The notes beneath the pieces were generated by a model. It worked only from the letters and a program-made list of their open reading frames with translations, made no database searches and was not told the DNA's origin. A stretch of 41,083 nt of DNA from Bacteroidia bacterium (GTDB lineage: Bacteria > Bacteroidota > Bacteroidia > Flavobacteriales > Flavobacteriaceae), in contig JAUIIU010000020.1 of the NCBI GenBank assembly GCA_030431695.1, positions 1 through 41,083 of the forward strand, given 5' to 3'. Position 1 is the stretch's first letter. The number at the start of each line of letters is the position of its first letter. Of this stretch, positions 34,525 through 41,083 are shown piece by piece. Both the position numbers and the translations under genes were made by a program.

Positions 34525-37066
34525 CAGAATTTGGCCGAATCTTCCGGTGCTGTTATTGTGGATCTCGGTATCGGTCACAGGATTTGCTCAGGACATTCAA
34601 AAACAGGACCTGTTGGCTGTTCTGGAGCAATTGCAGACGGATTATAATGTCCGCTTTTCCTATGCCGTGGAGGATATCGAAGGGATGACCATCGCAATGG
34701 AGCTAACAGATTCCCTGGATGATGCCCTGGATCAACTCGAACAAAAACTTCCTCTTCAGTTCAATCGGATCGACGAACGCTATATTTCCATAGTCAGGAA
34801 TACAACCGATTACGTTTGTGGAAGGATATTGGCTTCGGATACCGGTCTGCCACTGGAAGGTGCATCGGTGGTATCCACACTTTCTACCTATGGAACCATT
34901 ACGAATACGGATGGTACTTTCTATATCCCGAAATATTTATTGCGCGAGGAGGTTGTTATTCGGTATGTAGGTTACCAGTCCTGGCAGATCGATGTCGATG
35001 CCTTAAGCGATTCCTGTGAAACCTTCCTGATCCCGGCTGAAGTTTCGACACTTGAAACTGTGTTCGTAACAAATTACCTGGTTTCGGGTATCGAAAAAAC
35101 GCTGGATGGATCTATTGGGATGAACACTTATGAATTTGGATTACTCCCCGGGCAGGTAGAAAACGACATTCTGTTTGTCACTCAAGCGTTACCTGGCATT
35201 CAAAGTGTGAATGAAACTGTGTCCAACATTAATGTCAGAGGCGGAACCCACGACGAGAACCTCATTCTGTGGAATGATATCAAATCGTATCAGAGTGGTC
35301 ATTTCTTTGGGCTGATCTCGGCCTTCAACCCTGATATAACAAAAGATGTTAAGGTATATAAGAATGGTACCCCATCTCACTATGGCGATGGGATCTCCAG
35401 TGTCATTGCCATGAGTTCCAAGGACGAACTCAGTTCGGAATTTAGCGCCGGTGCTGGTATCAACCTCATTAATGGAAGCGCCTTCGGAATGGTTCCTGTT
35501 TCTGAAAATGCCAGTTTGCAGTTTTCGGGGCGCGTATCACTCAATGGTTTGTGGGAGTCCCCGGTCTATCGAACGTTTTCAGAAAAAGTATTCCAGGACA
35601 CCGAGATCACGAATGTCAACTCTGAAGCTTCAGGCTTAGACATCCTGGCTGAAGAAGATTTTGCGTTTTATGACTTCAGTACACGTGTGCTTTGGGATAT
35701 GAATGACAGGGATACTTTCAGGCTCAATTTCCTTGCGATGAGCAACACACTTGAATTCACAGAGACCATACCCGCCAACAATATCTCCAAAACCAGCGAA
35801 CTCAATCTTCGTAGTCTCCTAGGGGGAATTAGTTGGGAAAGACAATGGAGCAGGACTTTCCGAACTAAAGTGTTAGGCTATGTCTCTACTTATTACCTGC
35901 GGGCACTTAACCTGGATCTACTTACTACACAGGAGTTCTTCCAGGAAAATGATGTTCTTGAAACGGGTTTAAAGTCCGATGCCTATTGGACGCTCTCCAA
36001 TAATCTGTCCTTTCAGGGAGGATATCAATTTGTAGAAACCGGCATCACAAATGAGCAAGAGGTAAACCTTCCGCGATTCCTCGATCTGGACAAGGATGTT
36101 CTGCGCACGCATTCTGCTTTTTCAGAGCTAAGATTCAAATCAGATAATGAGAATACAAATATAACGCTGGGTCTCAGGACCAGTTATTTTGACAAATTTG
36201 AGATGATAGTTGTTGAACCCAGGCTAGCTTTTCACCAGTCGATCGGGAATGGATTCTCTTTGGAGGTATTGGGTGAGTTCAAGAGCCAGGCGACCACTCA
36301 AAGGATTGATTTTGACAGTGACTTCCTTGGTGTAGAAAAAAGACGCTGGATACTGGCCGATGAAGTTGATGTTCCGGTTATAAAAAGCAAACAGGGTTCA
36401 CTAGGTTTGATCTATGATAAAAATGGCTGGTTCCTCAATGCCGAAGGGTATATAAAATTAGTAGATGGAATTACGTCGAGGAACCAGGGGTTTCAGAATC
36501 AATTTCAGTTCGCCAATGGAATTGGGAATTACACTGCCACGGGTGCCGAATTTGTCATCAACAAAAAAGAGAAGCACTACAGCGTGTGGATGAGCTATTC
36601 CTACCTGGATAATGTGTACGAGTTCGACACTTTCGATCCATCAGCATTCCCACACAACCTGGATGTAACCCACACGGCTACTGCGGCTGCTTCTGTCTCC
36701 CCGTTTCAAAACCTGAAATTAGCCGCCGGCCTGAACTATCATACCGGAAAACCTTACACCATTCCGGAAGATGAAAATGCGACCTCTTTTCAGGGATTAA
36801 CCGAAAACATTCTTTTCGATCCTCCCAACGACCAACGACTACCCGATTATTATCGGCTTGATTTTTCAGCTGAATATGTATGGGCTCTATCTGAAAACAC
36901 AAAAGCAAAATTCAACCTGGCCGTATTGAATCTGATGGATACAAAGAACACTCTGAACATACGCTATACCCTTTCAGACGACGGATCAGGCACTTCTCGT
37001 ATTAACGAAATAAGAACCCGATCAATCGGTGTTACTCCTAATTTTTCCTTCCAACTTTTATTCTGA
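34514..37066 (+). CDS. STN-domain TonB-dependent receptor (transducer), module 2
   Basis: An 850-residue outer-membrane receptor, paralogous to the module-1 one through its length. It has a signal peptide 1-25 (GFAQ), STN about 28-94, a clear carboxypeptidase-regulatory domain 100-175 (GRILASDTGLPLEGASVV, TDGTFYIPK, IRYVGYQS), a plug about 205-300 (PGIQSVNETVSNINVRGG, NLILWNDIKSYQ, GHFFG) and a barrel to a terminal Phe (FSFQLLF). It should relay ligand binding to FecR in the same operon. Ligand specificity probably lies in the extracellular loops, where the paralogues differ most. No SusD gene is adjacent. Confidence 0.93.
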   Translation: MSNNRIWPNLPVLLLWISVSVTGFAQDIQKQDLLAVLEQLQTDYNVRFSYAVEDIEGMTIAMELTDSLDDALDQLEQKLPLQFNRIDERYISIVRNTTDYVCGRILASDTGLPLEGASVVSTLSTYGTITNTDGTFYIPKYLLREEVVIRYVGYQSWQIDVDALSDSCETFLIPAEVSTLETVFVTNYLVSGIEKTLDGSIGMNTYEFGLLPGQVENDILFVTQALPGIQSVNETVSNINVRGGTHDENLILWNDIKSYQSGHFFGLISAFNPDITKDVKVYKNGTPSHYGDGISSVIAMSSKDELSSEFSAGAGINLINGSAFGMVPVSENASLQFSGRVSLNGLWESPVYRTFSEKVFQDTEITNVNSEASGLDILAEEDFAFYDFSTRVLWDMNDRDTFRLNFLAMSNTLEFTETIPANNISKTSELNLRSLLGGISWERQWSRTFRTKVLGYVSTYYLRALNLDLLTTQEFFQENDVLETGLKSDAYWTLSNNLSFQGGYQFVETGITNEQEVNLPRFLDLDKDVLRTHSAFSELRFKSDNENTNITLGLRTSYFDKFEMIVVEPRLAFHQSIGNGFSLEVLGEFKSQATTQRIDFDSDFLGVEKRRWILADEVDVPVIKSKQGSLGLIYDKNGWFLNAEGYIKLVDGITSRNQGFQNQFQFANGIGNYTATGAEFVINKKEKHYSVWMSYSYLDNVYEFDTFDPSAFPHNLDVTHTATAAASVSPFQNLKLAAGLNYHTGKPYTIPEDENATSFQGLTENILFDPPNDQRLPDYYRLDFSAEYVWALSENTKAKFNLAVLNLMDTKNTLNIRYTLSDDGSGTSRINEIRTRSIGVTPNFSFQLLF

Positions 37067-37080
37067 ATCTAACTTCAGAA
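37061..37080 (+). terminator. Weak hairpin at the end of the module-2 receptor gene
   Basis: A 7-bp inverted repeat (TTCTGAA with TTCAGAA), loop TCTAAC, spanning the stop codon. There is no T-run behind it, so the terminator role is doubtful. Confidence 0.3.
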
Positions 37081-37195
37081 TCTACCCTACCTGAAATCAT
37101 ATAATTTCCTTTTCTAGCAGATTTCTTTGATAATGAGTGTGTTATGTGTTCGTAGTTTAGCACTAACAATGAAGAACCCACGTAACCATCACAAC

Positions 37196-37364
37196 ATGAA
37201 TTCAGTAAAAATTTTCATCCTGTTATTTCTGCTACCATCAATAAGATCTGTTCAGGACCAGAATGGCAGCGAAAATAAGATCTCCCGAAAACAATATAGC
37301 AGTCGTTCCTTCTCCGGGTAAAATCCGTGTAAGACATAACGATGGTGTTTTCGAATATAAATAA
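37196..37364 (+). pseudogene. Candidate frameshifted small secreted protein
   Basis: An ATG at 37196 opens a signal-peptide-like segment (MNSVKIFILLFLLPSIRSVQ) whose frame soon turns into an unconvincing tail and stops at 37321. A frame shifted by one base, from ATG 37263 to TAA 37364, reads as ordinary coding sequence (33 residues ending KIRVRHNDGVFEYK). Together they look like a protein of about 55 residues split by a one-base change near 37230-37270. The alternative is two unrelated short ORFs. The rest of 37067-37406 holds no other gene. Confidence 0.35.
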
Positions 37365-37406
37365 GCATGTAAATCTAATTATCAATAACCTAAATTAATT
37401 TCAATT

Positions 37407-38117
37407 ATGAAAAAAGTAAGTATTATCATCACACTGCTAGCCCTTTGTGCTATGCCATTTGCGACCTCAGCTCAGACGTGTTCAACCGTTCTCCAATCGA
37501 AAAACGGAACCGTTTATTCGGCCAATCCTGCTACGATCACCGCAACCGCTACCTCTAACCAGGTTACCATTAGGGTAAAGAAGACAGGCGGAAGAGCAGA
37601 AACCCAGGTAAATGTATACGTGAATAACGTTATGCAACCGAATCCGATCGAGTACGACAACGGAACTTACATCCCTTCCGGATGGCAAACAAGAACCCTG
37701 AATAACGTGAACGGTAAGCAGATCAAGATCAAGATCGTGAACCAATCCGTAGCGAATACGTTTAAGTACAGCGCCAAGATCGAAGGTAAGAGCAACAACA
37801 TCACCACTACAGGTGACAAGTCTACCGGTCGACTTCTGGGTCAGACCAACAAAACTATCTACACCAAGGCATCCTGTACAGGCAAGGCACGTATCATTGT
37901 TCGAAGAACAAACGGTAACGCAAGGGGTAACATCCGTGTGTGGAGAAAGAACGGTAGTTCATGGACACTGATGAATAACCACACCTACACCCTGGAAAAG
38001 AACCAGGACAAGAAGATCTTCGTTGTGAATTCTAATCAACAACTGAAAGTTGAACTGCGAAATGTTTCCGTAGGTAATACCATCAGCTATGTTATGAATG
38101 CTTTAGCCGCAAATTAA
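37407..38117 (+). CDS. Basic secreted protein with two related beta-rich domains
   Basis: A 236-residue exported protein with a signal peptide at 1-22 (ATSAQ) and no lipobox. The mature chain is rich in Lys, Arg, Asn and Thr, and very low in acid residues, in contrast to the acidic lipoproteins nearby. It splits into two related halves of about 105 residues. The first has NQVTIRVKKTGGRAETQVNVYVN and KQIKIKIVNQSVANTFKYS; the second has KARIIVRRTNGNARGNIRVWRK and QQLKVELRNVSVGNTISYV. No family is recognised. Codons favour AAC, ACC and GGT more than neighbours do, which suggests strong expression (by eye). Confidence 0.78.
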   Translation: MKKVSIIITLLALCAMPFATSAQTCSTVLQSKNGTVYSANPATITATATSNQVTIRVKKTGGRAETQVNVYVNNVMQPNPIEYDNGTYIPSGWQTRTLNNVNGKQIKIKIVNQSVANTFKYSAKIEGKSNNITTTGDKSTGRLLGQTNKTIYTKASCTGKARIIVRRTNGNARGNIRVWRKNGSSWTLMNNHTYTLEKNQDKKIFVVNSNQQLKVELRNVSVGNTISYVMNALAAN

Positions 38118-38139
38118 ATTATTGAAACATCGTTTTTGT

Positions 38140-38168
38140 GATCGGTTCCCGGTATTCGGGGACCGATC
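38140..38168 (+). terminator. Terminator after the basic secreted protein gene
   Basis: An 11-bp stem (GATCGGTTCCC with GGGGACCGATC, one T-G pair) and 7-base loop, 23 bp past the stop; the T-tract is short (TCATTTT). Confidence 0.75.
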
Positions 38169-38328
38169 TCATTTTAGAACCAGACTATATGAATTCATAG
38201 ATTTTTTCATTCTACCTGAATTCTTTTAATCGCTCCTTGCTGATTAACAATACCTTAGGAAAAGGCAAAAAGTTCAATATAATGCTGCTGAAAAAAATCA
38301 ATTAACTAATCCTTTTAAATACGCTATT

Positions 38329-38376
38329 ATGAAAAAATTCATCACAATTATCGTATTTAAAGGTTCACACCTGTAA
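38329..38376 (+). other. Micro-ORF resembling a truncated signal peptide
   Basis: A 15-codon ORF, MKKFITIIVFKGSHL, preceded by an AT-rich leader like those of true starts here. It may be the remnant of a lost secreted gene or a leader of the next gene; nothing else is seen in 38169-38412. Confidence 0.25.
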
Positions 38377-38412
38377 ATAGACCGGTGGGTGCCAATTTTT
38401 ATATTTCCAATT

Positions 38413-39894
38413 ATGAAGAACTACTTCCTGATCATCCTCCTGGCAATTTCATGGACCAGCTGGTCTCAGCATAGCGCTGAGATCGTATCGTTTGATGTGC
38501 CCGGAAAAATGGAACCTTCGGACACTTACCAGTTGGATCTCACCATGAAGAATACGGGAGACGCGGTACTTAACCGAAGCAACTGTAATTTAAAAATGAG
38601 CTACCTGAGTGGACCGGACAGCGAAGCGGGAGATGCTTTTAATGTGGAACGCGACCTGATAACCAATGTCGATCCGGGCAAGGAGTTCACTTACAAATGG
38701 AGTATTGAATCCCCGATCGTACCCGGCTCCTACAAAATCAAGTTGTCCATAGTAAGCGGCAGCAGTACACTGGACAGTAAGGACGTGACCGTGACCATCG
38801 ATGAAGATTTTATGGCCGAAGTTTCCGTGAACCTGCCTATTGCGCTGGAGCCGGAGAAGAAGTATCCGCCTATGAGCGCTACAGTAAAGAATAGTGGTGA
38901 GACCCAATGGCCTGAAGGAGAGTACGAACTCAAAGGAGAAGTAACCGGGGCACCATCGGATGCAGAGGATGAGGACGAAGAAGCTTTCGAGTTCGAGGAG
39001 AAGATCGACCTTTCCAACCTCGCACCCGGTGCTTCCAAAAGCATAGGTTTCTCCGATAAACTGGAAACCCCGTCAACAGGCGGAACCTATAATATTGAGG
39101 TGAGCATCTATAAAGACGGTCAAAAATTCGATGCCCGCAATGGAACTATCAGAAAAGATACAAGTGTCAAGGTAGAAGAGCCCGAGGCCGACATCACCAG
39201 TAAGGTGACCACGAAACTATATCCCGAGAAGTCGTATAGCGTTTCCTTTACCGTCAAGAATTCCGGAAAAGTTCAATGGGAAGAAGGAGGGTACAGCCTT
39301 AAATCGACAGTGGTTAGAAAACCATCAAGCGACCTGAATGATGACATTTTCGAGCAGGATGTGAAATTCGACGGGGACGAAATGGAAACAGGCGACAGTG
39401 ATAATGTATCTTTTGACGACATCACCGTTCCCATGGTACCTGGAAGGGTTGAGGTAAAATACGAGATCATGATAGATGGCCGGCCGGCCGAAATTGAAGG
39501 CGGTGAAGAAACTGTTAGTTACGAGATCGTTGAATTATTACCTGAACTCAATATCGGTAGGGTGACATTAGAGGATGATATGGTTTCAGGAAAGACATAT
39601 AAGCTGCGCATCGACATGAAGAACTATGGAGACGTGATGGCGAATGGTGACGACTGGGTGATCAAAAGTAAGACACGCTCGCTGAAACCTTCGAATTACA
39701 GGCCTCCCAGGGGAGTATTCGACCTAGAACTCGACGGTATTGATATGAAAGCCGGAGAGTCCAAATATGTGAACGGTAGCATTAAAGCCCCTAAGGTTTC
39801 CGGTGAAACATCCATCAGGCTTCAGTTCGACGTTTACTACAAAGGTGACAGAATGGGAAGCACAAAGACTTTCGACATAAAAATTAAATCCTAA
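38413..39894 (+). CDS. Secreted protein with four Ig-like (CARDB/NBR1-type) repeats
   Basis: A 493-residue exported protein from the ATG at 38413 (an in-frame start 8 codons upstream lacks support). A signal peptide at 1-19 ends SWSQ. Four Ig-like domains follow at about 20-132, 133-256, 257-373 and 376-493. Each opens with a strand, then a LEPEKKYPPMSATVKNSG-type motif, a W-x-E/P-G-x-Y-x-L strand (TQWPEGEYELKG, VQWEEGGYSLKS) and a G-Y/R-V-x-V-x-Y closing strand. This matches the CARDB and NBR1-Ig-like pattern. An acidic loop lies at about 182-195. No sorting domain is visible at the C-terminus. A small secreted protein gene follows at 11 bp. Confidence 0.82.
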   Translation: MKNYFLIILLAISWTSWSQHSAEIVSFDVPGKMEPSDTYQLDLTMKNTGDAVLNRSNCNLKMSYLSGPDSEAGDAFNVERDLITNVDPGKEFTYKWSIESPIVPGSYKIKLSIVSGSSTLDSKDVTVTIDEDFMAEVSVNLPIALEPEKKYPPMSATVKNSGETQWPEGEYELKGEVTGAPSDAEDEDEEAFEFEEKIDLSNLAPGASKSIGFSDKLETPSTGGTYNIEVSIYKDGQKFDARNGTIRKDTSVKVEEPEADITSKVTTKLYPEKSYSVSFTVKNSGKVQWEEGGYSLKSTVVRKPSSDLNDDIFEQDVKFDGDEMETGDSDNVSFDDITVPMVPGRVEVKYEIMIDGRPAEIEGGEETVSYEIVELLPELNIGRVTLEDDMVSGKTYKLRIDMKNYGDVMANGDDWVIKSKTRSLKPSNYRPPRGVFDLELDGIDMKAGESKYVNGSIKAPKVSGETSIRLQFDVYYKGDRMGSTKTFDIKIKS

Positions 39895-39905
39895 TACTTA
39901 AACAA

Positions 39906-40442
39906 ATGAAACTATTATTAACAATTTTCGCATTGATACCATCAATAATCATGGCACAAGGACCAACCGTATTTGAAATCGAACCTGTCTCCAACCAGGA
40001 GGTCAGTTATGAAGGAAACCTGAACCAGGGTCAGAAGTTAGAAGATCTTTCATGGGCCTGGCAGAGCAACAACGCCTGTTTCCCAGCGACCCAGTATCAC
40101 AAATTCACCGGGAATCATGTTTTCTTTACCGGAATTCTACCCGCCTACAGTGAATCTACGGTAACTGTGATCCCAAAAGATCCGGAAGCAAATTTCAGCC
40201 TCTATGCTTACGAAGTAGGTGTTGATAACGATGCACTTCCACCAAACCTCGCCTCCTGCATCAGGTGTGAGGCAGATCACAAATGGGACAGAAGCTATGC
40301 TGGAAAGACTCAGGACCACTCCAGGATGGTAAAGTATATGGTAGCGATAACCCGCCCATACCGAATAGTGATTGGAGTAGTTGGTGCTGAAGATCTGGAC
40401 GAAGGTGAATTTACCCTGGTCATTAATACCAAAGGAAGATAA
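39906..40442 (+). CDS. Small secreted protein paired with the Ig-like repeat protein
   Basis: A 178-residue exported protein with a signal peptide at 1-18 (IIMAQ). The mature part has FEIEPVSNQEVSYEG near its start, a cysteine pair in LASCIRCEADHKW, and a C-terminal YRIVIGVVGAEDLDEGEFTLVI strand pair; the strand order resembles bacterial pre-peptidase C-terminal-like beta domains (inference). It lies 11 bp behind the Ig-like protein gene, so the two are probably cotranscribed and act together outside the inner membrane. Confidence 0.72.
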   Translation: MKLLLTIFALIPSIIMAQGPTVFEIEPVSNQEVSYEGNLNQGQKLEDLSWAWQSNNACFPATQYHKFTGNHVFFTGILPAYSESTVTVIPKDPEANFSLYAYEVGVDNDALPPNLASCIRCEADHKWDRSYAGKTQDHSRMVKYMVAITRPYRIVIGVVGAEDLDEGEFTLVINTKGR

Positions 40443-40469
40443 GGCCAAAAAAATTTATATCTTTTATGT

Positions 40470-41083
40470 ATGCTATCCACTAACCAGATGTTCATTTTGG
40501 TATTCGCGTTTGCGGCTTTCATTTGTAAGCCGCAAACTGCGTTTTCGCAAAATGATATGAAGCGTGAGATTGATAGCATCCTAAGTTCTTTAAAAGGCAA
40601 AGATTTCGAAGCGAGGGAAGACTCGTATTTCGATGTGAATAAACTTATCATGAAACGTGGTGGGAACGAGTCGGAGTCGCTGTTCAAGTATGCGATCTCC
40701 AGGGATAGCTCGGATCACGCCAAGATGGTCTTCTTCGAGTCTATGTCGACCGTATATTCGCGAAAGGGAGATACGAACGAGGCGATAAACATTAAAAAGC
40801 AGGGACTCGAAATTGCCGAAAAACTAGATGATAAGGATTTCATCCTTGTGTATAACAACGATATTGCCAACCTCTATATCTATCAGAACCTGCCAGACAA
40901 GGCTTTATTTCATATTAGCAAAGCACAGGTACTTGCAGAGAACGAAGAATTGAGACATTACAATGCGAGCATTTATTACAACCTGGGCTTGTTGGATAGC
41001 CTATTGGAAAACGAAGAAGGGCAGCATTACAACTACCTCCGAATGTGGCAGTACGCCAGTGAATTTCCGAATAATTCCACCAA
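40470..41083 (+). CDS. Exported protein with TPR-like helices, N-terminal part (cut by window edge)
   Basis: Starts at ATG 40470; the ATG at 40466 is in another frame and stops after five codons. The 204 visible codons have a signal peptide or first helix at 6-24 (ending TAFSQ) and then helical repeats of TPR type, such as MVFFESMSTVYSRKGDTNEAINIKKQGLEIAEKL, then LVYNNDIANLYIYQNLPDKALFHISKAQ. In Bacteroidota such N-terminal repeats often precede a membrane helix and a kinase or LuxR-type domain, but that part lies outside the window. Confidence 0.72.
   Translation, partial: MLSTNQMFILVFAFAAFICKPQTAFSQNDMKREIDSILSSLKGKDFEAREDSYFDVNKLIMKRGGNESESLFKYAISRDSSDHAKMVFFESMSTVYSRKGDTNEAINIKKQGLEIAEKLDDKDFILVYNNDIANLYIYQNLPDKALFHISKAQVLAENEELRHYNASIYYNLGLLDSLLENEEGQHYNYLRMWQYASEFPNNST

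Noticed and set aside
37085-37091. CCCTACC just past the module-2 receptor gene, looking like a sixth ECF -35 box
   Set aside because: On the minus strand it would point into the 3' end of the receptor gene, and no TGTT lies 17 bp away.

Overview
The window reads as chromosome of a marine-type Flavobacteriaceae (Bacteroidota) bacterium; I cannot name the genus. Signs of this are housekeeping promoters with the Bacteroidota -7 element TAnnTTTG (secDF, mdh, gyrB, ffh), a GyrB of about 646 residues, many lipoproteins and FAS1/FecR/STN-type TonB receptor families, start contexts with little Shine-Dalgarno signal, and several TTG/GTG starts. I see no tRNA, rRNA, CRISPR array, phage gene or insertion sequence.

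Left part (1-18.95 kb) is mostly core genome. On the minus strand are secDF (cut by the window edge), mdh, gyrB, queE, a lipoprotein RidA homologue, folD and ffh, and a DUF4349 lipoprotein. On the plus strand are a DUF2911 protein, a HerA-like ATPase (DUF853) with a lipoprotein behind it, a membrane LytTR regulator, a secreted SnoaL-like protein, a methyltransferase/VOC/AI-2E-transporter run, a probable two-domain ferredoxin-fold secreted protein with a SnoaL-like lipoprotein, and a TPR membrane protein. Clear intrinsic terminators lie behind mdh, gyrB, the HerA operon and the SnoaL lipoprotein.

Middle part (19-37 kb) holds the most interesting content. After a small membrane-protein operon come two paralogous gene modules, at about 23.8-28.5 kb and 30.7-37.1 kb. 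Each has the same plan: an ECF sigma factor, a FecR anti-sigma factor and a TonB-dependent receptor with an N-terminal STN signalling domain on the plus strand, and a divergent lipoprotein on the minus strand. The two lipoproteins share a four-fold repeated region of a kind I do not recognise; the second has gained three C-terminal beta-rich repeats, and a fourth copy sits in its own downstream gene. No SusD gene is present. A bipartite 31-bp element, GGTAG(G/T)-N17-TGTT, precedes both divergent lipoproteins, both fecR genes and a four-domain FAS1 lipoprotein, always with 17 bp between the boxes and always pointing into the gene. I propose it is the ECF promoter of these modules. The sigma genes instead have TATATTTG housekeeping boxes, so the predicted circuit induces anti-sigma, receptor and lipoproteins but not the sigma factor.

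Right part (37.1-41.1 kb) encodes secreted proteins without membrane anchors: a broken small secreted ORF, a basic two-repeat protein, a four-repeat Ig-like protein, a small secreted protein and the start of a TPR-like protein cut by the window edge.
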